From positions 2,790,001 through 2,854,000 of the forward strand of contig NZ_CP154826.1 of assembly GCF_039613825.1 (NCBI RefSeq): 64,000 nt of DNA, given 5' to 3'. Shown here piece after piece: positions 35,276-44,475 of the stretch. Position numbers and translations under genes: made by a program. Each line of letters begins with the position of its first letter. The stretch's first letter is position 1. Source of the stretch: Diaminobutyricibacter sp. McL0608 (lineage in GTDB: Bacteria > Actinomycetota > Actinomycetes > Actinomycetales > Microbacteriaceae). The notes beneath the pieces are model-generated. The model was given only the letters and a program-made list of their open reading frames with translations. It was not told the origin of the DNA and did no database searches.

Positions 35276-35738
35276 AAGGACCTCTACGGCGTCGGAGTTC
35301 CGCAAACCGCATAGCCAGGGCCTGAGGCATCGGATGCGTCAGGGTCCATCCCTGCACCCCAGTCAGCCGACCGACCTCATCTAGCAAAGCGACCGCGACC
35401 GACATGGTCAAGTCAGACTGAGAATGCGCGACGGTGGTGTTGCGATATCGGCGAATAGTCTCGTGCACCGGCAGCAACGGAATTGGGATACCGGGAAACT
35501 GCGGCATTTGATCCAGTCGAGAGCGCACGTTGGAGTGGATAAAAGGGCGGATATAGGCGGTCACCGCGTGCATTGTGAGTGGAGCCCACAAGTCGCTGCC
35601 CGCTCCGGCTTCCAAAGCCAAATGCAATGTGTGTGACGCCTCGGACAGATCAGATGCGTGGCTGGTCAACTCGACGAGCAACCGAGCGTCGGGCGAGTCG
35701 GGTAGGACGGCACTACTGGGCACGGACTTGTCAGTCAT
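35268..35738 (-). CDS. HEPN-like helical protein
   Basis: This 156-residue protein is all helical. Its most telling segment is ETIRRYRNTTVAHSQSDLTM, in which Arg-Asn-x-x-x-Ala-His fits the RX4-6H motif of HEPN ribonucleases and toxins, placed in a late helix as expected. The ATG at 35738 has GTGGGGA upstream. It is the first of three overlapping genes, which together look like a small toxin-type or Abi-type operon. No antitoxin family is recognised. Confidence 0.55.
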   Translation of the reverse strand: MTDKSVPSSAVLPDSPDARLLVELTSHASDLSEASHTLHLALEAGAGSDLWAPLTMHAVTAYIRPFIHSNVRSRLDQMPQFPGIPIPLLPVHETIRRYRNTTVAHSQSDLTMSVAVALLDEVGRLTGVQGWTLTHPMPQALAMRFAELRRRRGPCG

Positions 35739-36101
35739 AAGAATCCCCACTGCTCGCGACCGAACGGAACATCAAACAATCAGTAGCCTCGCATGGCGCG
35801 AACGCGGGCGGCGAGCACTCACCCAGCCACCAAATGTATCGACTCCTCGGGCGCACGGCATCGGCAGGGTCTAATTCCGCTCCTGTCTGAACAGTCGTCG
35901 CCTAAGGCGAACGGGTGTCTTTCCGACTGCCGACCATAGGTCACTCCCGACGCTAACCGTGCCGCGCTTTCGCGGCATATCCTCACTCCGCTCCGCTCCC
36001 CTCCGGTAATCCACGACACGGCACTACCGCGCCATCCGCTCCCCTATCGGTCCCCTGTCGAAAAGACAACCAAACCGAACGACAGACAGAGGAGCCGGAC
36101 A
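35739..36101. other. gene-free stretch upstream of two divergent small operons
   Basis: No gene is supported here. The stretch is C-rich near 35985-36060 and should contain the promoters for the minus-strand HEPN-like operon and the plus-strand 36102 gene. GCCGCGCTTTCGCGGC at 35959-35974 is a small hairpin. Confidence 0.45.
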
Positions 36102-36362
36102 ATGCAAACACGCATCATCGACGGGAGCAGCTACGGAGAAGTAGGTAAACGCGGCATCGTCGCAGTGACCGGACCCGACCGGCCCACTACCGAAGAGAAA
36201 ATCGAATGCGTCGAGACCGTCACCAAACTCGGCGACGACGGATGGGCAATCGCAGCCGACCTCACCACGCCCATCGGGAAACTGACCAGACGCGCAGCCG
36301 ACGCTATCAACGCACCCTTCATCGACGTACGCCAAGCGTTCACGTCGACAAGGCCCACGTAA
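36102..36362 (+). CDS. small protein of unknown function
   Basis: This 86-residue protein starts at an ATG with GAGGAGCC upstream. It reads VGKRGIVAVTGPDRPTTEEK and later DLTTPIGKLTRRAADAINAP and is probably alpha/beta. I recognise no family. It precedes the NUDIX gene on the same strand by 125 bases and may share its promoter. Confidence 0.55.
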   Translation: MQTRIIDGSSYGEVGKRGIVAVTGPDRPTTEEKIECVETVTKLGDDGWAIAADLTTPIGKLTRRAADAINAPFIDVRQAFTSTRPT

Positions 36363-36487
36363 TGGAGCCAGTGTAACGAGAATTGGCGTTCGCTCCGCCG
36401 CATCAGAGGGACACGGCCGGGCTGTCACGCGGGCCTACGTCGGCCGGCAATATGCTGCTACTAAATCCAATTGTGGAAGGCGGCGTC

Positions 36488-36886
36488 GTGAAGCGGATCA
36501 ACGTTGTTGGAGCCGTGATTGTCCGCGACGGGCTGATCCTCTGTGCGCAGCGAAGTTTCAAGTCGGACCTTCCAGGGCTCTGGGAGTTCCCGGGGGGAAA
36601 GATCGAGGACGGCGAGACTCCGCGCGAGGCATTAGAGCGCGAAATTCGCGAGGAACTCGACGCCGAGGTAAGGACCGGCGAGCAGATCGAGACTACCGTG
36701 CACGAGTATGCCTTTGGCGAGGTCGCTTTGACAACGTTCTATTGCGACCTGCTCTCGGGCGACGTGACGCTCGTAGAGCATGAGTCCGTGAAGTGGCTTC
36801 CGCCGGCCGAACTCGCGACGCTCGAGTGGGCACCCGCCGACATCCCTGCCGTCCGCACGATCGCAAATCAGTCGTCCGCAGCGTGA
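36488..36886 (+). CDS. NUDIX hydrolase, MutT type, paired with the helicase
   Basis: This 132-residue protein begins MKRINVVGAVIVRDG if read from GTG 36488, the usual start of MutT-like enzymes, with GGAAGG before it; an ATG at 36452 is less likely. The NUDIX box GKIEDGETPREALEREIREEL is intact (Mg-binding Glu residues), preceded by WEFPGG. Members hydrolyse 8-oxo-dGTP or other nucleotides. Its stop overlaps the helicase GTG start (GTGA), a gene pair often seen in defence islands. It may act on a nucleotide signal or product of the helicase-nuclease. Confidence 0.88.
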   Translation: MKRINVVGAVIVRDGLILCAQRSFKSDLPGLWEFPGGKIEDGETPREALEREIREELDAEVRTGEQIETTVHEYAFGEVALTTFYCDLLSGDVTLVEHESVKWLPPAELATLEWAPADIPAVRTIANQSSAA

Positions 36887-39771
36887 GCCACCGAACGTTC
36901 GACGAGTACGGCGCGATCGGTCGTGACGTCGGCTTCGGCTACCTCGACCAAGCGCTCCACGCCCCGAGGCGACTTCACCCGCAACTCGTACTCAATAACG
37001 ACCAAGGCACGGTCCTTCAGTCTCTTCGTGCCGAACTGAAGACCGCTTCCTCGTTTACATTCTCTGTGGCCTTCGTCTCAGCGGGTGGGCTTGCCCTCCT
37101 GAAGCAGGCTCTCATCGACTTTGTCGGGGTCGGTGAGATCATCACCTCTGACTACCTCGGGTTCAACTCTCCCGCGGCCTTTCTCGAGCTCCTGGCCCTC
37201 CGTGAGCTCGGCATCAACGTTCGGCTTCACGACGCCGGCGCATTCCACCCGAAGGGTTACGTGTTCCGCCGGACCGACGGAATAACCGCGATCCTGGGCA
37301 GCTCCAACCTCACCGCTGGCGCGCTTATCTCGAATCATGAGTGGAACATCCGCGTATCGGCCGCGACGGAAAGTGATCTCGCCGAACAATTCACGAACCT
37401 GCTCGACGGCGAGTTGCAGCACTCCTCCACCCTGACAGCGAACTGGATCGTCGACTATGCACTTGGCTGGGCTCCGCCAGCGAGGCCGACTACGCACCTT
37501 CGCTCCGCTGAAGAGCTAGAGCAAGCAATCATCCCGAACGCGATGCAGTCCGCAGCGCTCGATTCGATTGCCGAGCTTCGAAAGTCGGGCGAGCGGCGAG
37601 GACTAGTCATTTCGGCGACTGGTACGGGGAAGACGATCCTCGCCGCGCTCGACGTACGGGCAGCCCGGCCAGAACGAGTGCTCTTCGTGGCCCACCGTGG
37701 ACAGATCCTCGACCGCGCGATCGACGAGTTCCAACGAGTACTTGGTGCACCCCACAGCCACTTCGGAAAACTTGTCGGCCAAACACATCAGGTCGATCGT
37801 CACTATGTCTTTTCGACCGTGCAGACGCTGTCTCGCCCAGACGTGATCGCAAGTCTTGATCCGGAGACCTTCGATTACATCCTGATCGACGAGGTGCATC
37901 GCGCGACTGCCACCACATACCAACGGGTGATCGACCACTTCAACCCGGCGTTCCTACTCGGCTTGACCGCCACCCCGGAGCGCACCGACGGAACAAGCGT
38001 TTACGAACTCTTCGACTTCAACGTGCCTTACGAGATCCGACTCGGTGCTGCCCTCGAACAAGACATGCTGTCCCCCTTCCACTACTACGGCGTCGCCGAC
38101 TTTACCTTCGAGGACGGCACAACTACTACGGATGCCACTCCCCTTTTCCGCCTCGTCGCCGAAGAGCGGATTCGTCACCTCCTCCGTACCCTGCATCGGT
38201 ACGGCCAGGCTGGCGTCCCTCCACGGGGACTGATTTTCTGTAGTCGCACAGAAGAGGCTAAGCAGCTCTCTGCGGAACTGAACCGGTGCGAACTTCGAGG
38301 GCGACGTCTTCGAACAATCGCACTCTCCGGCGAAGACGGAATCGAGGAACGCGAGCTACAGGTCCGTCGCCTCGAATCAGGGAAACTCGACTACATCCTC
38401 ACGGTCGACATATTCAACGAGGGGGTCGATATTCCCTCGGTCAACCAGGTCGTCATGCTGCGCCAGACTCAGTCCGCAATCGTGTTCGTGCAACAGCTCG
38501 GCCGTGGCCTCCGGAAGGCGCCGGGCAAGGAATACCTGGTTGTCATTGATTTCATCGGCAACTATGCAAACAACTACCTCATTCCGATCGCACTGTTTGG
38601 CGACGATTCGCTAAACCGCGAGTCGATCCGACGTTCGCTTATCGCCGCTGAGGAGCGGGGCGCAATCGCCGGCCTTTCCAGCGTCCAGTTCGATCGGATC
38701 GCACAGGAGCGTGTGCTGCGCTCGCTTCACACCGCTCAGCTAGACAGCTTGCCAAACCTCAAGGCAGCGATTGAGACGATCCGAAACCGGCTCGGCCAGA
38801 TGCCAAAGCTCCAGGATTTCCTTCGCTTCGAATCGGTCGACCCAGTGATCCTCGCGAACAAGGTCGGTTCCTATCCCGAGCTGCTTCGGAAGCTGTTCAA
38901 GATCGAGCACGGGTTCACCGACCTTCAGTCCGCCTATCTCGCGATGCTCTCCGGCGAGATACTCACCGTCAAACGACTGCATGAATCAGTTCTGTTGCGC
39001 GCACTGTTACAGCACCGCAGACTCAGCATCGACGAAATTGGTCGAACACTCGCGGATGCAGGACTGCAGTCGGATGCTTTCTCGGTGCGCTCCACCATCG
39101 ACGCACTCACTCTGGACTGGAACACCCAAAACGAGCAAGCCCGCTACCGCGGTGCTGCACCAGCCGCCCGATCTGGTGACCTCGTCGTGCTCGTTGATGA
39201 ATTCAGCTCGGCCTACGACCACTCGGCTGCCTTTCGAGCAAACGTCGATGACCTACTCGAGACGACGCAACGACTCGTTCTCGATCGATTCGCGATCCGC
39301 GAACCATTCACCCGCGGGCGCCAATACTCGCGTAAAGACGCAAGCCGTTTGCTGTGCTGGTCCAGCAACATGTACTCAACCATTTACGGCTACCGAGTCG
39401 ACCAGGAGACAGCAACCTGCCCAGTCTTCGTGACGCTTCACAAGACTGAGGAGGTGTCTGCCAGTACCGCCTACAACGACACTCTGCTCGATCCGAGCAC
39501 CCTTCTGTGGTACACCCGCAGCAGACGCACACTTGCGAGCGACGAGGTCCGGGCGATAGTGGACGGCTCAGTCGAGGTGCACGTCTTCGTCAAGAAGGAC
39601 GACGCAGAAGGCGCCGGTCACTACTACCTTGGACGCGCTACCGCGCACCAAGCCGAACAAACGACTATGCAGCAGGGCGAGCCGTTGCCGGTCGTCCGTA
39701 TGGAGCTGCGGTTCGAGCAGCCGATCGACTCGGGCGTTTTCAGTTACTTTCACCCCGCGCTCACCTCCTAA
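36883..39771 (+). CDS. HKD-nuclease / SF2 helicase / DUF3427 protein
   Basis: This 962-residue three-part protein begins with a phospholipase-D-like nuclease domain (residues 1-200) with FHPKGYVF...ILGSSNLTAGAL, a single HKD motif that would need a dimer. The SF2 helicase follows: ISATGTGKTIL, ILIDEVHRATA, LGLTATPERTDG, and QQLGRGLRKAPG as motif VI. The last 250 residues match DUF3427, rich in RQYSRKDASRLLCW. Such proteins are widespread in defence islands next to MutT-like genes; the mechanism is not established. Start is GTG 36883, overlapping the NUDIX stop. Confidence 0.88.
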   Translation: MSHRTFDEYGAIGRDVGFGYLDQALHAPRRLHPQLVLNNDQGTVLQSLRAELKTASSFTFSVAFVSAGGLALLKQALIDFVGVGEIITSDYLGFNSPAAFLELLALRELGINVRLHDAGAFHPKGYVFRRTDGITAILGSSNLTAGALISNHEWNIRVSAATESDLAEQFTNLLDGELQHSSTLTANWIVDYALGWAPPARPTTHLRSAEELEQAIIPNAMQSAALDSIAELRKSGERRGLVISATGTGKTILAALDVRAARPERVLFVAHRGQILDRAIDEFQRVLGAPHSHFGKLVGQTHQVDRHYVFSTVQTLSRPDVIASLDPETFDYILIDEVHRATATTYQRVIDHFNPAFLLGLTATPERTDGTSVYELFDFNVPYEIRLGAALEQDMLSPFHYYGVADFTFEDGTTTTDATPLFRLVAEERIRHLLRTLHRYGQAGVPPRGLIFCSRTEEAKQLSAELNRCELRGRRLRTIALSGEDGIEERELQVRRLESGKLDYILTVDIFNEGVDIPSVNQVVMLRQTQSAIVFVQQLGRGLRKAPGKEYLVVIDFIGNYANNYLIPIALFGDDSLNRESIRRSLIAAEERGAIAGLSSVQFDRIAQERVLRSLHTAQLDSLPNLKAAIETIRNRLGQMPKLQDFLRFESVDPVILANKVGSYPELLRKLFKIEHGFTDLQSAYLAMLSGEILTVKRLHESVLLRALLQHRRLSIDEIGRTLADAGLQSDAFSVRSTIDALTLDWNTQNEQARYRGAAPAARSGDLVVLVDEFSSAYDHSAAFRANVDDLLETTQRLVLDRFAIREPFTRGRQYSRKDASRLLCWSSNMYSTIYGYRVDQETATCPVFVTLHKTEEVSASTAYNDTLLDPSTLLWYTRSRRTLASDEVRAIVDGSVEVHVFVKKDDAEGAGHYYLGRATAHQAEQTTMQQGEPLPVVRMELRFEQPIDSGVFSYFHPALTS

Positions 39772-40047
39772 GCCCAACTCGACGGGGTGCTTCCTGCGTT
39801 CTGCGAGCGATCAGGTCTTCACCTGCCGCGCCGCTTGGACGCTGGCCGAGACATCGACCTGACATACCTGGATTCTCCTTTGTCCGCTCGTTCTCCCCGT
39901 TCTCTGCAGGAAACATGCACCCCCAAGTGGGGACCGCGGCGCCCGACGCCCAGGCGATATGGTCGAGACCGCTGGACCCGCAACCCGTTGGTATCGGCTC
40001 GACACGATTGCGGTTCATCTCACGGCTGCAGAACAAGGCGGGGACAT

Positions 40048-40407
40048 TTGACCAACCAGCTAGGTCCGCGAGACTGGCTATCCGGCGGACGCCACTGGGA
40101 TGAGATCCCAGTCGCTGGCAGGTCCTCTCCCCCGCGCCGGCCCCCCATCGCCGGGTTCAGTACTGCGCAGTCAGCGCGGCCCCGTCGAAGCTCGGGGTTA
40201 CTGAGTCTGCTTGCCTTCGTTATCGGCTGCGGTGCCCTCTTCGCGCTGTACGCATCATCCCAGTGGCCCGATCGCGTTCCAACGAGTCTTGGCTTGATCA
40301 GCGGCGTTATTGGACTCGTGTTCGGGATCATTGCGTGGAGCCGCCGTCGCCGCGGAAGAGCGAGCTCCATCGTCCTCCCCGCGGCGGCGATTTCTGCCGG
40401 TCTTTAA
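40048..40407 (+). CDS. membrane-anchored protein, 5' part of a possibly frameshifted gene
   Basis: From a TTG at 40048 (AAGGCGGGG before it) 119 residues follow. A Pro/Arg-rich cytoplasmic part with DWLSGGRHWDEIP is followed by a helix SLLAFVIGCGALFALYASS and a second helix GLISGVIGLVFGIIAW, then SRRRRGRASSIVLPAAAISAG as the start of a third. The frame stops at TAA in CTTTAAGC. The next frame goes on LSIMTAAALSGIVTT, exactly the second half of that third helix. The layout resembles DUF4190-like proteins. Confidence 0.5.
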   Translation: MTNQLGPRDWLSGGRHWDEIPVAGRSSPPRRPPIAGFSTAQSARPRRSSGLLSLLAFVIGCGALFALYASSQWPDRVPTSLGLISGVIGLVFGIIAWSRRRRGRASSIVLPAAAISAGL

Positions 40408-40412
40408 GCATC

Positions 40413-40907
40413 ATGACCGCCGCCGCTCTGTCCGGTATCGTGACGACAGCTCCGACTGCCCCAGCCGCGGCCATCGCGCCGGCGCACCAAGCATCTGTGT
40501 CAGGGGTGTCCCCGACCGCGCCTGCAACCTCCATTTCAGGAACAGCGGCACCCGCTCCCGTTCCCGTTCAAGTTCCCGCTCAAGCTCAAGTCCAATCGCC
40601 TGCCCGCCTCCCGGCGACCCAAATGACAATGGCTCAGACACTCGGCACCCTGCAATTCGTTCTAAAGATGACGCGTGGGCCCGACGGGCTTCAATCACCA
40701 GCGTTGGCGGTAACGAGCGCCGGCGGTGTCTTCGACCCCTTCTCCGCCACGCCGGAGCGGATCCTCACAATCCTTCCGGCGAACACCACACTCAGCTACA
40801 CCGTCTCCGTCGACCGCCGTAACTATGCCGTTACGCTCACGGACGATGCGAACTCAAGCCTGGTCGCGCGATACGACACAGTGAACGGAAGGATTGAGTT
40901 CGGCTGA
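40413..40907 (+). CDS. Pro/Ala-rich exported domain, 3' part of a possibly frameshifted gene
   Basis: Read from ATG 40413 there are 164 residues: a hydrophobic start ALSGIVTTAPTAPAAAIAP, a long Pro/Ala/Gln linker (APVPVQVPAQAQVQSP) and a folded C-terminal domain with VLKMTRGPDGLQ, TILPANTTLSYTVSVDRRNY and SSLVARYDTVNGRIE. No ribosome site is seen. If one T were added in the CTTTAA run at 40401-40406, this would be the extracytoplasmic part of the protein encoded from 40048. Confidence 0.5.
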   Translation: MTAAALSGIVTTAPTAPAAAIAPAHQASVSGVSPTAPATSISGTAAPAPVPVQVPAQAQVQSPARLPATQMTMAQTLGTLQFVLKMTRGPDGLQSPALAVTSAGGVFDPFSATPERILTILPANTTLSYTVSVDRRNYAVTLTDDANSSLVARYDTVNGRIEFG

Positions 40908-41029
40908 CGTTCAATCGCGTTCCGCTTTAAGGCCACTGGCCGCGCCATCCGTCTGTATCTGGCCACCGCCGATGCGCGGGCTGCGGTGTCGTGAAGCGGC
41001 CCAATTCGACAATGAACAATGGGGCCGAT

Positions 41030-42265
41030 CTAGCCTTCGTGGTCTCCGCGCCGTCGGAGCGCTCGCTCGGCGATCCCGCTGGAGAGCTTGCCCGCCACTG
41101 ATCTGGCCCTGTCGACCGTTTCGTCACCGATGAGCTTGGCGGCATGGACGCCCTCAGATCCCGTAGCGAGTACCTTCTTCCTCACTTCCTCGGCCGCATC
41201 CATCCACCGTCTCGCCTCCAATGACTGTCGACTGCGGTCGATGCCGAGCCTGCCGTTGAAGTCGACGATTCCGGTCGCGACGAGGTTGCTCGAATCCACC
41301 ACGGCCCGGGAGGCGATTGGGTGAAGCAGCACCTTGGTATTCGCCCTGCTGGCGGCCGCGTCTAGGCGAATCATTAGGCGCTGTGTGCTCCGCGCGATGA
41401 GGTCCAACCGGTTCTGCCGCGCTGCCTGAAGTCCGAGGCGATGCTGATCCAGGTCCTCCGGGGCCGCGTTCAGCACCCGGTCGAGTTCGAGCACCGCGAT
41501 CGCGTCCTGCAGTTGGAAACAACGAGCCAGAATGGCGAGCCACTCGTGAACCGTGGACTCGGCTTCCTTCGATGTTTTGGCAAGATCGCCGGCGTTGGTC
41601 TTCTTTTCGAGCTTGTCCGCGAGCGCGTCGAGTTGACGCAACGTGTAGGCCTGTGTTCGTGCGACCGTCCCAGATGTGGCCTGCACCTTCGACCACGTGA
41701 CCTCGGAGACGCGGCCAACATGTTCCCGAACGACCATGGCCTCCTCGATGATCAGGTCCACACCGATCATGTCTGCGAACACCGCGTCTTTCTGGGCTCG
41801 CAGGAGATCGTCGACCTTCTCGTCTATCGTGGCGAGATAATCAGTGATCTCCTCCATCGCCTGTTGCATGGCCAACTGCGCCATGATCCCCGCAGCGCCA
41901 GCCAGAACCGCCGGGCTCGTCAGTTGCGATCCTGGTCCTTTCGCGAACTCGACGATCCCCTTGATCTTGCCACCGTGCGCCTGCACCACCCCCAGGCTGA
42001 GCCCGTTCGAGCCCTTCATCAGCCCGTACTGGTTGATGGCTTTCACGGAGTTATCCGACAGCTGCACCCAGCGACCAGAGGTGGCAGCGATGCCCGAACC
42101 TGCCTTTGCGACTCCGGCCGCGACGCCGAGGGCGGGCCGGAGCCGATGCAGTCCAAGGTCTTTCGACGGCAATCCCTCCGAGTGGAGAAAGCGTTCGACC
42201 GCTGTCGGATCGCCGATGACCGCCAGGCCATCGCCGTCGCTGATCAGCTGAATCTCGTTATCCAC
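41030..42265 (-). CDS. helical protein of unknown function with hydrophobic segment
   Basis: This 411-residue protein is unknown to me. The start LISDGDGLAVIGDPTAVERFL is alpha/beta. A hydrophobic Ala-rich stretch (SPAVLAGAAGIMAQLAMQQ, about residues 118-136) is followed by long amphipathic helices (ITDYLATIDEKVDDLLRAQK and LRQLDALADKLEKK). This order, a hidden membrane segment within a helical bundle, is like alpha pore-forming proteins, but I cannot claim homology. It is followed on the same strand by the DUF2510 membrane protein upstream and faces the 40048-40907 gene tail to tail. Confidence 0.6.
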   Translation of the reverse strand: MDNEIQLISDGDGLAVIGDPTAVERFLHSEGLPSKDLGLHRLRPALGVAAGVAKAGSGIAATSGRWVQLSDNSVKAINQYGLMKGSNGLSLGVVQAHGGKIKGIVEFAKGPGSQLTSPAVLAGAAGIMAQLAMQQAMEEITDYLATIDEKVDDLLRAQKDAVFADMIGVDLIIEEAMVVREHVGRVSEVTWSKVQATSGTVARTQAYTLRQLDALADKLEKKTNAGDLAKTSKEAESTVHEWLAILARCFQLQDAIAVLELDRVLNAAPEDLDQHRLGLQAARQNRLDLIARSTQRLMIRLDAAASRANTKVLLHPIASRAVVDSSNLVATGIVDFNGRLGIDRSRQSLEARRWMDAAEEVRKKVLATGSEGVHAAKLIGDETVDRARSVAGKLSSGIAERALRRRGDHEG

Positions 42266-42368
42266 CGGACTCCTAAAATGTGGGCAGGAAAGCGCTGCGA
42301 AAGGGTGGGGACGCTTCTTAGTTCGCGGTTGACGAAATCATCCAGGGAGAGGGCGATTTCGGCGGACG

Positions 42369-43061
42369 CTAGCTCCCGGACTTTCCGAGCCCGTATGTGT
42401 ATTCGCCTGTGGTCCAATTCACGGTCGCGTTGAAGAAGTAGCCCGATTGTGTGCCGTCTCCGTTGTCTTTGTTTGCGACAAAGCAGTCGAATGTTGTGGT
42501 CGTGTCGGTGAGATCGTCCGTAGAGCCCGAAACCGGATTGCACGTGACTGCGATAACCGGTCCTGTCAGCAGATTCTTCGCGATGTCATCTTGGGCCAAC
42601 TTCTTGACGGACGCCTCGACCTCAGAAACGGTGGCCTGACGTTGTGCTCGCTCCGCATCATCTGCAGCCTTCTTCGCGTCGTCAGCGGCTTGCTTCGCTT
42701 CGGCAGCGTTCTTCGCTCGCGCTGCATCCAATCGCTTCTGCGCTGCCTTCTGGTCCGCCACCTGCTGCGCCTGGACGTTGCTCACCAGTACTGTCGTGGT
42801 GACTCCCCCGACGAGAACCACGGCGACCACAATCGCCAAGGCAATCCAAAACCGCCGACGGCTTCGTTTCGGTTTGACCATGGGTGTTTCGGCCCCGACC
42901 GAAACCAATTCATCCGAAGGAAGATCCGTTCCATCGCTGACTTCTGTACGGGTGGTCGCACCGAAGATCGGCCGAATGTCGCCAGTCCAGTTGTCGCCGT
43001 CCCAGTAGACCTCTTCTTCGGGGTTCGATGGATTGGGAAACCATCCGGGTGGGGTACTCAA
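42369..43061 (-). CDS. DUF2510 membrane protein with coiled coil and exported Cys domain
   Basis: This 230-residue protein starts LSTPPGWFPNPSNPEEEVYW, the DUF2510 motif (PPGWYPDP...W), from a TTG at 43061 with GAGAGG upstream. A basic anchor KPKRSRRRFW precedes one membrane helix (IALAIVVAVVLVGGVTTTVLV). Outside follow an Ala/Lys/Asp-rich coiled coil (AKQAADDAKKAADDAERA) and a C-terminal domain with two cysteines (VTCNPVSG, TFDCFVAN) that could form a disulfide, as in DUF4333 proteins. The gene is divergent from the NERD gene. Confidence 0.7.
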   Translation of the reverse strand: MSTPPGWFPNPSNPEEEVYWDGDNWTGDIRPIFGATTRTEVSDGTDLPSDELVSVGAETPMVKPKRSRRRFWIALAIVVAVVLVGGVTTTVLVSNVQAQQVADQKAAQKRLDAARAKNAAEAKQAADDAKKAADDAERAQRQATVSEVEASVKKLAQDDIAKNLLTGPVIAVTCNPVSGSTDDLTDTTTTFDCFVANKDNGDGTQSGYFFNATVNWTTGEYTYGLGKSGS

Positions 43062-43230
43062 ACAGATTGCCTCTCGTTGCGGTGCCGAGCCAACGCTATC
43101 GAACCTGAGGGAACCTTCAGGTCCCCCAGTTCTGGGGTTTAGCGGCCGTTCGGACGCCCAAAAGGTATCCAACCCATCCCCTCCTCTGGGGCAAGCCCTT
43201 CGCCCAGTTCGTCCGATAGCGTCGGGGATC

Positions 43231-44322
43231 GTGGGAGACGACAGCGACGACTCGACGCAGGACAGTGTCGGGCGAGTCGACTTCGCGGGAATCAACGCGC
43301 TCTCTTCACGCCCAGCCGGGTATGCCGTTGCATTGAAATGTTTGCAGATTCAGGCTGACGCCGAAGACGTTGACCCGTCTTTGAGAACGGACAAGCGCGT
43401 CAAGCTGCACCCGGACGCATGGCCCTGGTACCAGGGCGCCCTCGGAGAAATCGAAGTCGGCGAGATACTCACCGGTCTTGGGCCGGAATGGTTCGTGAGA
43501 CACTCCGTTCCCATCGGGGCAGACACGAAAGACGTCGATCATCTGGTGATCGGGCCAGGGGGTGTCTTCTCGATCAACACCAAGCACCATCGGGGAGCTT
43601 CCGTATGGGTCGGCGACCACGTGCTCCGAGTGAACAATGCGAACACGCCGCATCTGAAGGTGGCGCGAAGCGACGCGCTCGATGTGAGCGGCCGACTCAC
43701 CAAGAAGGTCGGCTTCCCTGTGCCTGTAACCCCCGTCATCGCAGTGCTGAACGCCGGGTCGATCAAGGACGCACGATCTCCGCAGAATCGCGCGGTGTCA
43801 GTCGTGGGAGCCCACAAGCTGGTCTCATGGCTGAAAGCCCAGCCGGCCTCGCTCGGCTCCACAAAGATCTACTTACTCAAGCTCGCCGCCGAGGAACCCG
43901 AGACCTGGCACGTCGACCCGCGAGCCGCAGACACATTTCGCATCATGCAGCGATTCGAGCGGCTCGTCGGCCGCGTGGGCGCTCCACACGCGGGTTACCC
44001 ACCGGTGGCTCCGTCGGCTAGCACTCACCGTCCGACGAGACGTCCAACGCGCCGGCCGGCAGCAGGCCGGACGACCAATGGCCATCCGGCTCTTCCCGAC
44101 ATCATCCGGTTGTGGTTCGCAACGGCGATCATAATTACGGGGCTGCTGATCATTCGAGGCGTTGCAGACCAGCCCTGCGGGTCACCGACGGCGTGCCTGT
44201 TTCCAGCCGTCTACATGTCCTTGAAACCGCTCCTGGTACTCGCTGGCATCGCCGTAATTGGGCGCGCGGTCATCAGTACTGTCCGTCTTCTGCGGCCCAG
44301 CAATTCGCGGCGACGACCGTAG
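43231..44322 (+). CDS. NERD-domain nuclease-like membrane protein
   Basis: This 363-residue protein carries a nuclease-related domain (NERD) at about residues 60-190. LGEIEVGEILTGLGPEWFVRHSVPI is followed by DTKDVDHLVIGPGGVFSINTKHHRGA, in which the Asp and the Lys of INTK take the PD-(D/E)xK places. An Arg/Pro linker (RPTRRPTRRPAAG) leads to two membrane helices (IIRLWFATAIIITGLLIIRG and LKPLLVLAGIAVIGRAVIS). NERD proteins act on nucleic acids and are often found with DNA-processing domains. The start is probably GTG 43231; the frame is open further upstream. It may work with the divergent DUF2510 protein. Confidence 0.78.
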   Translation: MGDDSDDSTQDSVGRVDFAGINALSSRPAGYAVALKCLQIQADAEDVDPSLRTDKRVKLHPDAWPWYQGALGEIEVGEILTGLGPEWFVRHSVPIGADTKDVDHLVIGPGGVFSINTKHHRGASVWVGDHVLRVNNANTPHLKVARSDALDVSGRLTKKVGFPVPVTPVIAVLNAGSIKDARSPQNRAVSVVGAHKLVSWLKAQPASLGSTKIYLLKLAAEEPETWHVDPRAADTFRIMQRFERLVGRVGAPHAGYPPVAPSASTHRPTRRPTRRPAAGRTTNGHPALPDIIRLWFATAIIITGLLIIRGVADQPCGSPTACLFPAVYMSLKPLLVLAGIAVIGRAVISTVRLLRPSNSRRRP

Positions 44323-44475
44323 TAGGCCACCCCCGCCGTCTTTAGGGAAGCTCGAGAACCGCTCGACAGTCGAAACGATTCCGGAAGCCCGTTCGTCCTT
44401 CACCGCCGCCGGACCGGCAGCAGTCTTGCGCGTCCAGCGCGTTCAATTCGAGTCGAGTTAAGGGGGCATCAGTGA

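Noticed and set aside
35959-35974. Functional terminator or attachment site
   Set aside because: GCCGCGCTTTCGCGGC is a short hairpin without a T run and without a second copy in the window.
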